64,000 nt of DNA from the NCBI RefSeq assembly GCF_014284175.1, contig NZ_JACOGA010000003.1, positions 291,115 through 355,114 on the forward strand, in the 5' to 3' direction. A program made the translations under genes and the position numbers. This DNA is from Affinundibacterium flavidum (GTDB lineage Bacteria; Pseudomonadota; Gammaproteobacteria; Burkholderiales; Burkholderiaceae_D). A model generated the notes under the pieces. It made no database searches and was not told where the DNA came from. It was given only the letters and a program-made list of their open reading frames with translations. Of the stretch, positions 54,452-64,000 are shown one piece after another. Each line of letters opens with the position of its first letter. Position 1 is the first letter of the stretch.

Positions 54452-55609
54452 TTATTTGAATCGAGCCAACACCCGGATTGCTTCACCGACTTGACGCAAG
54501 TCATGGATTTTCAAAGACTGCGCTTCAGCAATTTTCTGCAACTCGGGCAAAGCGAACATGGATGCACCCCGTCCCAATAATTTCGGCGCGAAATACAACA
54601 GCAATTCATCAACACATCCAGCCTGAAGCAGAGCGCCACTCAATTTTGAACCAGCCTCTACATGCAATTCGTTGACTTGCTCTCGTCCTAAATAATTCAT
54701 TACTTCAGACAAATTTACTTGAGAGTTCGCTGCAGGCAATTCATTCGCAAAACACTGCAATTCAGCACCTATATTCTGCAAAGCTTTTTCTCGCTCCGAG
54801 TTATTGAGCGCATGAAAAATCGTGGTGCGACCGCTCTGAAAAAGTTTTGCATCAATAGGCGTGCGCAACTGCGAATCAACAATAAGCTTACGTGGCTGGT
54901 GAGCCTGCACCGCATTGCCCTGCACTGCATCATCATCAGGTAAACGCACCGTCAGTTGCGGATCATCCACCAATACGGTACCAATACCTGTCAAAATCGC
55001 ATCCGCCCGCGCGCGCCAACGATGCCCATCTTCCCTTGCGGCGGCATCCGTAATCCATTGGCTTTGTCCGTTCGGCAGCGCGGTAAATCCATCCAGACTA
55101 GCCGCCATTTTCACGCGCACCCAAGGCCAGCCGGTTTCCATACGCTTAAAGAATCCGATATTTATTTCACGCGCTTGTTCCGCTAGCAAACCATACTCAA
55201 CGACGATTCCCGCATCACGTAACATCGCAAACCCACGTCCTGCGACTTGCGGATTTGCGTCTCCAAGCGCTGCGACCACGCGTGCCAAACCAGCATCAAT
55301 TAAAGCATTCGCACATGGAGGCGTTCGGCCAAAATGACTGCAAGGCTCCAAGCTGACATAGGCAGTTGCACCTCGCACAGCCTTGCCCTGTGCAGCAGCA
55401 TTACGCAAAGCCATCACCTCGGCATGCGCTTGCCCCACAGGCTGAGTCCATCCCTGCCCCAGAATCACGCCGTCTTTGACCAGCACACAACCAACCTTAG
55501 GATTAGGCGAAGTCGCCATCGTGGCACGGGAGGCTAACTCCAGTGCTTGATGCATATACACATGGTCTTGGGGCGAGAATTGTGGCACGAATTGTGGAGA
55601 ATATGTCAT
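54452..55609 (-). CDS. ribD: Bifunctional riboflavin biosynthesis deaminase/reductase
   Basis: The N-terminal zinc deaminase domain (about 15-150) has QAHAEVMALRNAAAQG and VSLEPCSHFGRTPPCANALI, the HAE and PCxxxxxxPPC-like zinc motifs. The C-terminal reductase (about 160-380) has VRVKMAASLDGFTALPNGQS and WRARADAILTGIGTVLVDDP, with HVEAGSKLSGALLQAG near the end. Together they make 5-amino-6-ribitylamino-uracil phosphate. At 385 residues it is of normal length. Its ATG overlaps the mrp stop (TGATG). Confidence 0.95.
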   Translation of the reverse strand: MTYSPQFVPQFSPQDHVYMHQALELASRATMATSPNPKVGCVLVKDGVILGQGWTQPVGQAHAEVMALRNAAAQGKAVRGATAYVSLEPCSHFGRTPPCANALIDAGLARVVAALGDANPQVAGRGFAMLRDAGIVVEYGLLAEQAREINIGFFKRMETGWPWVRVKMAASLDGFTALPNGQSQWITDAAAREDGHRWRARADAILTGIGTVLVDDPQLTVRLPDDDAVQGNAVQAHQPRKLIVDSQLRTPIDAKLFQSGRTTIFHALNNSEREKALQNIGAELQCFANELPAANSQVNLSEVMNYLGREQVNELHVEAGSKLSGALLQAGCVDELLLYFAPKLLGRGASMFALPELQKIAEAQSLKIHDLRQVGEAIRVLARFK

Positions 55610-56712
55610 CAGGTATTTTGTACCGTAATGGTCGGAAATTTACTACTCATGTCTTTCGCTTTATCGGCGACTTTAATCGCTACTTTGCGCGCAATATCTT
55701 TATAAATCGTGGCGATCTGTCCATCAGGATCAGCCACTACAGTAGGCTTACCTGAATCAGCTTGCTCACGAATCGCCATGGTCAATGGCAAACCACCCAA
55801 AAACTCCACACCGTATTCAGCGCACATTTTCTCACCGCCACCAGCACCAAAAATCGCTTCGGTGTGACCGCAATTTGAACAAACATGAGTACTCATATTC
55901 TCCACGATGCCAAGAATGGGAATGCCGACCTTCTCAAACATCTTCAAACCCTTACGCGCATCGAGCAAAGCAATATCTTGCGGCGTAGTCACAATCACCG
56001 CACCAGTCACTGGCACTTTTTGCGACAAAGTTAATTGAATATCACCTGTACCCGGTGGCATATCTACAATCAAATAATCCAGATCACGCCAATTGGTCAA
56101 CTCTAATAACTGTTGTAAAGCTTGCGTCACCATAGGACCGCGCCACACCATAGGGGAATCAGGATCTATCATAAAGCCGATGGACGATACTTGTACGCCG
56201 TAGTTCTCCAGTGGCTCCATCGTCTTACCGTCAGCCGATTCAGGACGCCCCTCTATCCCCATCATCATAGGCTGGGATGGACCATAAATATCCGCATCTA
56301 ATAAACCTACAGACGCGCCCTCTGCCGATAAGGCCAAAGCTAGATTCACTGCCGTGGTCGATTTACCTACACCACCTTTACCTGACGCCACCGCAATGAT
56401 ATTTTTCACATTCGGCATCAATTTAATTCCGCGCTGCACAGCATGCGCCACAATCTTGCTGCAGACATTGACTTGCACTTGCTGAACACCAGTCAAACCA
56501 GAAAGCGCTTTCTTAATTAAACCCGCTACGAGTTCAAACTGACTCTTAGCCGGGTAAGCCAATTCCACATCCAAGCTAACAATTCCCGCTTGTATTTGAA
56601 TATTTTTAATGGATTTGGTCGAGATGAAATCTTTACCGGTATTCGGATCGATCACCGAAGATAAGATAGTTTTAATTTGTTCAATTGCTGGATCTTGATT
56701 TATTGCAGACAT
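55609..56712 (-). CDS. apbC: Mrp/ApbC iron-sulfur cluster carrier ATPase
   Basis: A 367-residue P-loop protein that carries Fe-S clusters to target enzymes. An N-terminal MIP18-like domain (about 1-90) precedes the deviant Walker A NIIAVASGKGGVGKSTTAVN, the LDADIYGPSQPMMMG switch, DYLIVDMPPGTGDIQLTLSQ and the cluster-binding CSNCGHTEAIF. GGAGAA precedes the ATG. Downstream ribD overlaps its stop by one base, so both may be translated together. Confidence 0.94.
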   Translation of the reverse strand: MSAINQDPAIEQIKTILSSVIDPNTGKDFISTKSIKNIQIQAGIVSLDVELAYPAKSQFELVAGLIKKALSGLTGVQQVQVNVCSKIVAHAVQRGIKLMPNVKNIIAVASGKGGVGKSTTAVNLALALSAEGASVGLLDADIYGPSQPMMMGIEGRPESADGKTMEPLENYGVQVSSIGFMIDPDSPMVWRGPMVTQALQQLLELTNWRDLDYLIVDMPPGTGDIQLTLSQKVPVTGAVIVTTPQDIALLDARKGLKMFEKVGIPILGIVENMSTHVCSNCGHTEAIFGAGGGEKMCAEYGVEFLGGLPLTMAIREQADSGKPTVVADPDGQIATIYKDIARKVAIKVADKAKDMSSKFPTITVQNT

Positions 56713-56935
56713 GCGATTCTCCGTTGAATTTCCGCAAGTCTAACGTAATTTATCTTAAATCTCTGAGATAACCCTGTAAGCAAACTGCCTATGTTCATTG
56801 GCAAACAGTCAAACCAACGAATATTCGCTAGACTAAATTCAGAAACTGGTAAAATTTGACGGAAAAGCGCAATTTGACATAAATGATGTTTCAACAAGCC
56901 GTAACTTCGAATTCATATTTTAAGGGGAGATTTTA

Positions 56936-57367
56936 ATGAGATCCAACAGGATAGGCCAAGGTTTCTCTTTGATTGAAATGATGATCACTGTTGCAATTAT
57001 TGGCATATTAGCGGCAGTTGCTATGCCCGCCTATCAAGCCTATGCAAAGAGGTCCAAATTTGCAGAAATTGTCGTAGCAACTAGTGCTACAAAAATCGCG
57101 GTTGAAATCTGTGCACAGGAGCAAGATGGCCTTACCAATTGCTCAGGCGGCCTCAATGGCGTTCCGTCAGATGTTACTAGCACAACAGGTTATCTGGGCA
57201 CAGTCATAACCGCCGGTGGAAGAATCACAGCCACAGCTAGAGCTTATCAAGGTCTATCCGGGACTGAAAATGTCATTTATGTCGGCGTTTATGGTGCAGA
57301 TAAACGTGTAACTTGGTCAATTGACGCGACGAGCACATGCAAAACGGCTACTCCCAAACTTTGCTAG
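56936..57367 (+). CDS. Type IV major pilin-like protein (PilA/PilE)
   Basis: A 143-residue prepilin. A short basic leader (MRSNRIGQG) ends at the prepilin-peptidase site [21 protein letters not shown], with the conserved E5 and the hydrophobic helix. After [16 protein letters not shown] comes a globular head with two cysteines near the middle (EICAQ, TNCSGG) and two close to the C-terminus ([10 protein letters not shown]), the D-region disulfide. AAGGGGAGA is the ribosome site. It is alone here; a PglL-type glycosylase and TfpZ-like accessory gene are 14 kb away and could modify and assist it. No terminator was found in the 223-base gap to metG. Confidence 0.9.
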   Translation: MRSNRIGQGFSLIEMMITVAIIGILAAVAMPAYQAYAKRSKFAEIVVATSATKIAVEICAQEQDGLTNCSGGLNGVPSDVTSTTGYLGTVITAGGRITATARAYQGLSGTENVIYVGVYGADKRVTWSIDATSTCKTATPKLC

Positions 57368-57590
57368 TCTAATTGCGGCTCAATTCAAGAAACAAACTGA
57401 TTTGACTACCTCCGACCTTAAAAAATTGAGTAATTTTAAGATTGACAAGCCTTTTTACATCCACAAATCCGACGATTTCCAGAGAAAACCCACTGATCAG
57501 AAACCACGGCCGCCGCTGAGAAATCGTACTAATCTATGACTTCGCTGTTAAAATAACTGCTTTATTCCTCAAGTAAAGCAATCATTCATT

Positions 57591-59690
57591 ATGAGCCGCA
57601 AGCTGTTCGTCACCACCGCCCTTCCCTACGCTAACGCCCCTTTCCACCTCGGCCACATCATGGAATACATCCAGGCTGATATCTGGGTTCGTCATCAGCG
57701 AATGTCGGGACACGAAGTTAACTTCGTTTGTGCTGACGATGCGCATGGTGCACCGATCATGATTGCGGCTGAAAAAGCGGGCATCACTCCACAAGAATTT
57801 GTGGGGCAAATTGCTGCGGGACGTAAACAATACCTGGATGGTTTTCATATTGAATTCGACAACTGGCATTCAACCGATGGTGCGGAAAATCATGCGCTGT
57901 CACAAGATATTTATCGCAAGCTGAAGGCTGCGGGTTTTATTACCAGCAAAACGATAGAACAGTTTTATGACCCGGTCAAAAACATGTTCTTACCAGATCG
58001 CTACATCAAAGGTGAATGCCCGAAATGCGGCGCGAAAGATCAGTATGGCGATTCTTGCGAAGTCTGTTCTGCCGTTTATGCACCGACTGATTTGAAAAAC
58101 CCCTATTCCGTATTGACTGGCGCAACACCAGTGATGAAATCATCCGAGCATTTCTTCTTCAAATTATCTGACGAGAAATGCGTGGAATTTTTACGTGGTT
58201 GGGCTTTGCAAAACAATCGCCTGCAATCCGAAGTGGCGAATAAATGCAAAGAATGGTTAGAAGGTGAAGGCGGCCTCGGTGATTGGGATATCAGTCGAGA
58301 CGCGCCCTATTTCGGCATCGAAATTCCTGATCAACCGGGCAAATACTTTTACGTCTGGCTCGATGCCCCCGTAGGTTATCTGGCTTCCCTGAAAAATTAT
58401 TTCAATAAAACCGGTCGTGATTTTGATGCGTTTATGGCAGATCCGACGACGGAACAAATTCATTTTATCGGCAAGGATATTACTTACTTCCACACCTTGT
58501 TCTGGCCTGCGATGTTGAAATTCTCTGGTTACAAAACGCCGGACAATGTGTATGCACATGGCTTCGTGACAGTCTCTGGTGAAAAAATGTCGAAGTCACG
58601 TGGAACCGGTATTTCTCCATTGCGCTATCTCGATATCGGCATGAATCCTGAATGGCTGCGCTACTACTTTGCAGCGAAACTGAATGCCAAAGTCGAAGAT
58701 CTGGATATGAATCCGGATGACTTCGTTGCACGTGTTAATTCTGATTTGATCGGTAAATACATCAATATCGCGAGTCGTGCGGCAGGTTTTATTACCAAGC
58801 GTTTTGATGGCGCTGTGAATACGGTTTGGGCGACCAGCGACGATGCCTTCATTCAAAATTTGCGCCATGTTTCTGGCGATATTCAAGCTTTGTATGAAGC
58901 CCGTGAATTTGGTAAAGCCCTGCGCGCTGTGATGGAACAAGCCGATATCATCAATGCTTATGTGGATGCAAATAAACCTTGGGAACTGGCAAAGCAAGCC
59001 GAGAATGACGCGAAGTTGCAAGAGGTTTGCAGCCGTTTATTGGAAGCTTTCCGTATTCTGACTGTGTTCTTAAAACCGGTCTTGCCGCAACTTGCTAGTC
59101 AAGTTGAAGCGCAATTGAATATTGCCCCATTGAATTGGGCGAGCGTGAATACGCCCTTACCGGATCAACATAAAATTAATCCTTATGTGCATCTGATGCA
59201 GCGTGTTGATATTAAGATTTTTGACCAGTTGTTTGATGCGCCGGTTCCTGCTGCTGTGGTTGCTGCAGCGTCGGCTGAAACCCATCCCCTCCCCAACCCT
59301 CCCCTTGAAGGGGAGGGAGTCGTTAATGGTATGATTGAAGAGCTCGCTCCTGAGATTAAGATTGATGACTTCGCTAAGATTGATTTGCGTATCGCCAAAA
59401 TCCTTAATTGTGAACACGTCGAAGGTTCCGACAAGCTCTTGCGTTTAACTTTAGATGTCGGTGAAGGCAAGACACGTAATGTCTTCTCCGGTATTAAATC
59501 CGCGTATCAACCAGAACAATTAATCGGCAAATTCACTGTCATGGTGGCGAATCTGGCACCACGTAAGATGAAATTTGGTATGTCCGAAGGCATGGTCTTA
59601 GCGGCGTCTGCTGCGGATGAAAAAACCAATCCGGGTTTATATATCTTAGAAGCATGGCCTGGTGCAGAGCCGGGTATGCGAGTTCGTTAA
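57591..59690 (+). CDS. metG: Methionyl-tRNA synthetase
   Basis: A class I synthetase of 699 residues. The HIGH motif is in [18 protein letters not shown] (about residue 18-25), the zinc knuckle in [20 protein letters not shown], and the KMSKS loop in [11 protein letters not shown]. The anticodon-binding domain follows to about 550, and a C-terminal EMAP/tRNA-binding domain at about 590-699 ([20 protein letters not shown]). The linker at 564-576 is [13 protein letters not shown], encoded by an in-frame copy of the dispersed CCCTTGAAGGGG repeat, so the protein carries an unusual extra loop. Confidence 0.96.
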   Translation: MSRKLFVTTALPYANAPFHLGHIMEYIQADIWVRHQRMSGHEVNFVCADDAHGAPIMIAAEKAGITPQEFVGQIAAGRKQYLDGFHIEFDNWHSTDGAENHALSQDIYRKLKAAGFITSKTIEQFYDPVKNMFLPDRYIKGECPKCGAKDQYGDSCEVCSAVYAPTDLKNPYSVLTGATPVMKSSEHFFFKLSDEKCVEFLRGWALQNNRLQSEVANKCKEWLEGEGGLGDWDISRDAPYFGIEIPDQPGKYFYVWLDAPVGYLASLKNYFNKTGRDFDAFMADPTTEQIHFIGKDITYFHTLFWPAMLKFSGYKTPDNVYAHGFVTVSGEKMSKSRGTGISPLRYLDIGMNPEWLRYYFAAKLNAKVEDLDMNPDDFVARVNSDLIGKYINIASRAAGFITKRFDGAVNTVWATSDDAFIQNLRHVSGDIQALYEAREFGKALRAVMEQADIINAYVDANKPWELAKQAENDAKLQEVCSRLLEAFRILTVFLKPVLPQLASQVEAQLNIAPLNWASVNTPLPDQHKINPYVHLMQRVDIKIFDQLFDAPVPAAVVAAASAETHPLPNPPLEGEGVVNGMIEELAPEIKIDDFAKIDLRIAKILNCEHVEGSDKLLRLTLDVGEGKTRNVFSGIKSAYQPEQLIGKFTVMVANLAPRKMKFGMSEGMVLAASAADEKTNPGLYILEAWPGAEPGMRVR
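59279..59319 (+). repeat. Single arm of the CCCTTGAAGGGG repeat inside metG
   Basis: The sequence CCCCTCCCCAACCCTCCCC plus TTGAAGGGGAGGGAG matches one arm of the intergenic elements at 7534-7652 and 14934-15050. It is in frame and adds [13 protein letters not shown] to the linker before the C-terminal tRNA-binding domain. Its length keeps the reading frame. Confidence 0.88.
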
Positions 59691-59705
59691 TTTATCAATT
59701 ACGCT

Positions 59706-60182
59706 ATGGACATCGTCATACGCGAAGCCAATACAGAAGATGCGCCGCTCTTGGCGCATCTGACCAGAACTTGCTGGGCGGGTAAAGTTGCAGCGACCTC
59801 GTCCGGTCATCATGAAAGCAGTGAAAAAGTCGCCGATGACCTGACCCAAGGTGGCGGCTTTATTTTGCTAGTCGATGAAGAGCCTGCAGGCTCGGTACGT
59901 TGGCTTCCCGTCGATGGCGAAACCAGCACTTGGGAAATGCGCCGTATGGGCATACTTCCCGCTTTCCGTGGTGAAGCCCTATCACAGCATTTACTCGAAG
60001 CCGTGATACATCAGGCACAAACTTCGGGTGTAGAAGAATTGCGTTTAGGTGTGCGCACGGATCAGCCTCGTTTGGTGGATCTATACACCGCCTATGAATT
60101 TGAACTTGCGCCCGAACTCGAATACGCGCATGCCAATCCGAACGAACCCATGCCGCATGTGATGCGTCGTTTTCTCCGTTAA
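59706..60182 (+). CDS. GNAT-family N-acetyltransferase
   Basis: A 158-residue protein with the acetyl-CoA site in WEMRRMGILPAFRGEALSQH (R-x-x-x-x-G/A loop) and an ending YTAYEFELAPELEYAHANP. The N-terminal strands (MDIVIREANTEDAPLLAHL) are typical. The substrate is unknown. It follows metG by 15 bases on the same strand, possibly in one transcript. Confidence 0.85.
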   Translation: MDIVIREANTEDAPLLAHLTRTCWAGKVAATSSGHHESSEKVADDLTQGGGFILLVDEEPAGSVRWLPVDGETSTWEMRRMGILPAFRGEALSQHLLEAVIHQAQTSGVEELRLGVRTDQPRLVDLYTAYEFELAPELEYAHANPNEPMPHVMRRFLR

Positions 60183-60240
60183 TCATTGATCATACGTTCC
60201 TGACGTGGCTCAGGAATGGTCCTTTTCAACTGGAACCACC

Positions 60241-62055
60241 ATGAGCATTTCTATCCCACAACGATTAGCAGACTTACGTTCTGCGATGACAAAACATGGC
60301 GTACATGCCTGCTTGATTCCGTCTGCCGATCCGCATTTATCCGAATATCTACCAACACGCTGGCAGGGCCGCGAAGTGTTTTCTGGCTTCACAGGCTCAG
60401 TCGCGACTTTGATCGTAACGACGGACTTCGCTGGTTTGTGGGTAGATGGTCGCTACTGGTCACAAGCAGAAATAGAGTTAGCCGGATCTGGCATCAATAT
60501 GATGAAGATTCAATCTGCAGCGGCCACCGCACACATCGATTGGCTGGCACAGAATTTACAGTCTGGACAAACGCTCGCGGTCGATGGCAATGTATTGGGA
60601 TTAGCCACTGCCCGCGCATTACAGGCCGCTTTAGAGCCTAAGCAAATTATTCTCAATACGCAGCTCGATATCTTAGATGAAGTGTGGAGTGACAGACCGG
60701 CCTTGCCAGATGCCCCTGTCTACGAACATCTAGCGCCTTTTGCGGTGGTCAGCCGCGCAAACAAACTCACTGCTGTACGCGCGCAAATGCAAGCCAAAGG
60801 CGCCAACTGGCATTTTGTTTCGACGGTCGATGACATCGCCTGGATTTTCAATTTGCGCGGTGCTGACGTTAACTACAACCCCGTCTTTGTTTCGCATGCT
60901 TTGATAGGTTTGGATAGCGCGACACTGTTTGTGCCACTAAATAAAGTATCGCCACAAATCGCCGCCAATTTAAGCAAGGATGGGGTCACTTGTCAGCCGT
61001 ATGAGAACGCAGCCAGTGCTTTACAAAATCTGAATGCTAACGCGACACTGTTGATTGATCCGCGCCGCATTACCTACGGCTTCCAGCAAGCGATTGCCAA
61101 GGAAGTTAAAGTCATCGAGGCACTGAATCCCTCGGTCTACAACAAATCACGCAAACATCCTGCCGAGGCGCAATTCGTGCGTGAAGCAATGGAGCAAGAT
61201 GGCGCGGCCTTATGTGAATTTTTTGCATGGTTTGAACATGCACAAACACAAGCAGAAACACAAGGTTTGCAGCGCATCACAGAAATCACCATCGATGAAC
61301 AAATCTGTGCAGCACGCGAGCGTCAAGCACATTTTATTTCACCAAGTTTTGGCACGATTGCCGGCTTTAACGGCAATGGTGCGATGCCACATTATCGCGC
61401 CACAGCAAATTCACACTCGGTGATTGAAGGCAATGGCTTGTTGCTGATTGATTCCGGTGGCCAGTATCTGAACGGTACTACCGATATTACGCGCGTCGTA
61501 CCTGTAGGCACGGTTTCCACCGAACAAAAACGTGATTTCACGCTGGTATTAAAAGGCATGATAGCGCTGTCTCGCATGCAATTTCCGTATGGGACTTACT
61601 CTACCGTGCTCGACACCGTCGCACGTGCACCGATGTGGGCAGAAGGCATCAATTACGGTCATGGCACGGGTCATGGCGTTGGCTATTTCCTCAATGTCCA
61701 TGAAGGCCCGCAGTCGATTTCTGGTGCGATTCCCAACAGCGACATGGTGATGGAAATCGGCATGATCACATCGAATGAACCCGGCATTTATCGCCCTGGA
61801 AAATGGGGCGTGCGCATAGAAAATCTCATGCTGTGCGTACCTGCACAAACAACTGAATTTGGCGAGTATCTGAAGTTTGAAAGCTTAACGTTGTGCCCAA
61901 TTGATACGCGTTGCATCGCACTCGATCTGATGCACAAAGATGAAATTGACTGGCTCAATGCTTATCATCAGGATGTCTTGCACAGACTCTCGCCACGCGT
62001 ACAAGGTGATGCATTGAACTGGCTTAAAGAGCGTACAAAGGCGATTAATAAATAA
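60241..62055 (+). CDS. Aminopeptidase P family metallopeptidase
   Basis: A 604-residue enzyme of the long, eukaryote-like APP1 type, which removes an N-terminal residue before proline. The ATG at 60241 begins MSISIPQRLADLRSAMTKHG; an upstream GTG is not supported. Two creatinase-like N-terminal domains (to about 300) precede the pita-bread domain. Metal ligands are in LLLIDSGGQYLNGTTDITRV (two Asp), GHGTGHGVGYFLNVHEGP (His), TSNEPGIYRPGKWGVRIEN (two Glu). It is cytoplasmic, with no signal peptide. Confidence 0.9.
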   Translation: MSISIPQRLADLRSAMTKHGVHACLIPSADPHLSEYLPTRWQGREVFSGFTGSVATLIVTTDFAGLWVDGRYWSQAEIELAGSGINMMKIQSAAATAHIDWLAQNLQSGQTLAVDGNVLGLATARALQAALEPKQIILNTQLDILDEVWSDRPALPDAPVYEHLAPFAVVSRANKLTAVRAQMQAKGANWHFVSTVDDIAWIFNLRGADVNYNPVFVSHALIGLDSATLFVPLNKVSPQIAANLSKDGVTCQPYENAASALQNLNANATLLIDPRRITYGFQQAIAKEVKVIEALNPSVYNKSRKHPAEAQFVREAMEQDGAALCEFFAWFEHAQTQAETQGLQRITEITIDEQICAARERQAHFISPSFGTIAGFNGNGAMPHYRATANSHSVIEGNGLLLIDSGGQYLNGTTDITRVVPVGTVSTEQKRDFTLVLKGMIALSRMQFPYGTYSTVLDTVARAPMWAEGINYGHGTGHGVGYFLNVHEGPQSISGAIPNSDMVMEIGMITSNEPGIYRPGKWGVRIENLMLCVPAQTTEFGEYLKFESLTLCPIDTRCIALDLMHKDEIDWLNAYHQDVLHRLSPRVQGDALNWLKERTKAINK

Positions 62056-62067
62056 ATGGAGGACAGT

Positions 62068-62589
62068 ATGAGCGAAACCAACACTTATCTTGTCACCCCT
62101 GTCTGCAAAGAAGATTTCGCTGGCATCAAAGCGCTCTATCAACATGTCGCGCGGCAAGGTGGCGGTATCGCCCGTACTGAAGATGAAATTACTGACGACT
62201 ATATCCGCCACAATTTAGACACCGCGATGGCACGTGGTGTCTGCTTTGTTGCAAAAGTGGATGCGCAAATTGTTGGAGAAATCCATGCGTACCCACCCTT
62301 CCCCAGATTGTTTGCACACATATTGTCGGATCTGACGATTGCCGTGCATCCTAACTATCAAGCCATCGGCGTTGGGCGTGCGGTTTTTACTGCACTACTC
62401 GACGAAGTCAAACAACATCGCCCCGACATCTGCCGGATCGAATTATTTGTACGCGAATCTAATCACAAAGCCATCGCCTTTTATCACAGCCTAGGTTTTG
62501 AAATTGAAGGGCATTTTAAACAACGCGTACGCCGCGCAGATGGTGATTTGGAGATGGATATTCCTATGGCTTGGTTGCGTTCAAACTAG
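62068..62589 (+). CDS. GNAT-family N-acetyltransferase
   Basis: A 173-residue acetyltransferase. The ATG at 62068 has GGAGG five bases upstream; the frame has an earlier ATG at 62056 that overlaps that site. The fold is clear: VTPVCKEDFAGIKALYQHVA, the CoA loop VHPNYQAIGVGRAVFTALLD, and FVRESNHKAIAFYHSLGFEI near the end. It resembles the RimI/PhnO-like group; the substrate is unknown. The pepP-type gene ends just before it. Confidence 0.87.
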   Translation: MSETNTYLVTPVCKEDFAGIKALYQHVARQGGGIARTEDEITDDYIRHNLDTAMARGVCFVAKVDAQIVGEIHAYPPFPRLFAHILSDLTIAVHPNYQAIGVGRAVFTALLDEVKQHRPDICRIELFVRESNHKAIAFYHSLGFEIEGHFKQRVRRADGDLEMDIPMAWLRSN

Positions 62590-62592
62590 TCT

Positions 62593-63438
62593 TTATTTGT
62601 TCTTTGGTTCAGGTGCAAATAATTGTCGAAACGCAATCAACGCGGCGGGATGATAAATCGTCGCATGCGTTTCTTTTGCGAAGTGTTCATAAGTCCAGTT
62701 CAAACCCACTGGCTTCTGCGTTTGCAACATCTGTGCGAAATTCTGAATCACCGATTCCATTCCACGTTGCCCACTACTAGCGAAATACAAATTCTTGGAC
62801 AGTTGTGGCTGCACCTGCAATTTCTTAGCAAACTGCACCGTCAAGTGTTCGTCATTCCACCACAAGCTAGGATCGATCGCGATATATGTCTGGAACATAT
62901 CGGGCGTTTGAAACAAAGTCTCTAATGTGAAGAGCCCCGCCAATGATTCGCCCACCAAAGCACGCTCTTGTGTTGTGCGATAACGCTGCTCAATTTCGGG
63001 TATTAATTCCTTAGTCAAGAATCGACGATAAGACTCAGCACCACCCAGATTGGGAATCGCTTTTTTATCTAACTCGCTATTGCTAGGCCCAGTTAAATCA
63101 CGGCGCCGTACGGTATTTTCAATTCCCACCAAAATAAACGGCCGCATTGTTCCGTTCGCTATCGACACCTGCATCAAACCAGCAATATGCAAAAAATCTT
63201 CTGCTACGCCACCGTCGGGCATATAGATGACGGGATACGCTTTTGATTGATCTTGTCGATAGCCATCTGGTAAATACACGTTGATCCGTCTAGTCTCTTG
63301 CATGGTTTTAGAAACGAGTTCCACGGACTCACCTATGACTAGCGGCTTGACTGTGACTTGCGCCGTCGCTGTCGATCCAATCGCAATCGTTAGACTGCTT
63401 GCTAGCAAGATGGTGGTGATTAGGTGATTAATGCGCAT
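62593..63438 (-). CDS. Secreted alpha/beta hydrolase, esterase D/IroE-like
   Basis: A 281-residue periplasmic esterase with a signal peptide ending at ATAQ. The fold shows INVYLPDGYRQD and VIYMPDGGVAEDFLHIAGLM at the start, the nucleophile elbow RALVGESLAGLFTLETLF (Ser in GESLAG), and a His near the end (FAKETHATIYHPAAL). Relatives hydrolyse siderophore esters (IroE/Fes-like) or acyl esters. A TonB receptor is encoded 40 kb away, so a siderophore link is only a possibility. GAGGAAG precedes the ATG. Confidence 0.85.
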   Translation of the reverse strand: MRINHLITTILLASSLTIAIGSTATAQVTVKPLVIGESVELVSKTMQETRRINVYLPDGYRQDQSKAYPVIYMPDGGVAEDFLHIAGLMQVSIANGTMRPFILVGIENTVRRRDLTGPSNSELDKKAIPNLGGAESYRRFLTKELIPEIEQRYRTTQERALVGESLAGLFTLETLFQTPDMFQTYIAIDPSLWWNDEHLTVQFAKKLQVQPQLSKNLYFASSGQRGMESVIQNFAQMLQTQKPVGLNWTYEHFAKETHATIYHPAALIAFRQLFAPEPKNK

Positions 63439-63549
63439 TGCTTCCTCTCAAATGTTATCGGTGATTGCTGAAGTGGGAATTGTCGTTGATTGAGTGGCTA
63501 TTGTTTTTATTTTTTGTTGATTTGCGGTCTGTAGATACTGTTATCCGAG

Positions 63550-64000
<451 letters not shown>

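Noticed and set aside
57321..57539. A 72-codon plus-strand frame after the pilin gene
   Set aside because: It overlaps the pilin 3' end and lacks a ribosome site or domain; basic, low-complexity sequence.

Overview
The window looks like a chromosomal segment of a betaproteobacterium in the order Burkholderiales, most likely the Oxalobacteraceae/Undibacterium neighbourhood. This rests on recalled gene order (pgk-pyk-fba-purC-purE-purK-tsaC on one strand, recA-recX-sucC-sucD, phoH-ybeY with corC-lnt, ribD next to mrp) and on protein character, not on a search. Most of it is core housekeeping DNA with short accessory patches.

Layout. 0.1-7.4 kb: a heavy-metal RND efflux pump, its adaptor and a His-rich membrane accessory protein, divergent from a two-component system, with a perfect inverted repeat between them. 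7.7-10.8 kb: a secreted M20 peptidase and a lone NarK-type nitrate/nitrite transporter. 10.9-11.2 kb: a MITE-like element. 11.3-18.8 kb: lnt, corC, ybeY, phoH and miaB, interrupted by a DUF1294 gene, a histidine phosphatase and a palindromic repeat. 18.9-23.3 kb: a flavin reductase, a SemiSWEET transporter, a HAD hydrolase and an orphan TonB-dependent receptor flanked by a decayed piece of a second tsaC. 23.3-31.6 kb: tRNA modification, purine synthesis and lower glycolysis genes. 31.9-35.4 kb: azlCD and small conserved genes.

The most unusual part is 35.6-37.1 kb. Three AT-rich minus-strand ORFs each start just after a GTTRRR-type heptamer, and at least one good integron attC site separates them, including the unpaired G in the L'' box. 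No integrase gene is visible. It reads as a small integron cassette cluster without an integrase (CALIN), and two of the products resemble polymorphic-toxin immunity proteins.

37.3-48.7 kb: an M48 peptidase with TPR-like C-terminus, moaC, a PglL-type pilin O-glycosylase divergent from a TfpX/TfpZ chaperone, an FHA/PP2C pair, sucCD, recX and recA with a LexA box. 48.9-54.3 kb: a sulfotransferase-like gene, a secreted DsrE protein, tRNA-Glu and tRNA-Ala beside gltX, an RluA-type pseudouridine synthase, and two identical tRNA-Pro genes with covarying terminators. 54.4-64 kb: ribD, mrp, a type IV pilin, metG (carrying an in-frame copy of a dispersed repeat), two GNAT acetyltransferases, an aminopeptidase P, an esterase, and an IS110-family transposase cut by the window end.

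Several families of palindromic intergenic repeats recur, and one has been captured inside the metG reading frame. No CRISPR array, rRNA operon or prophage was seen.
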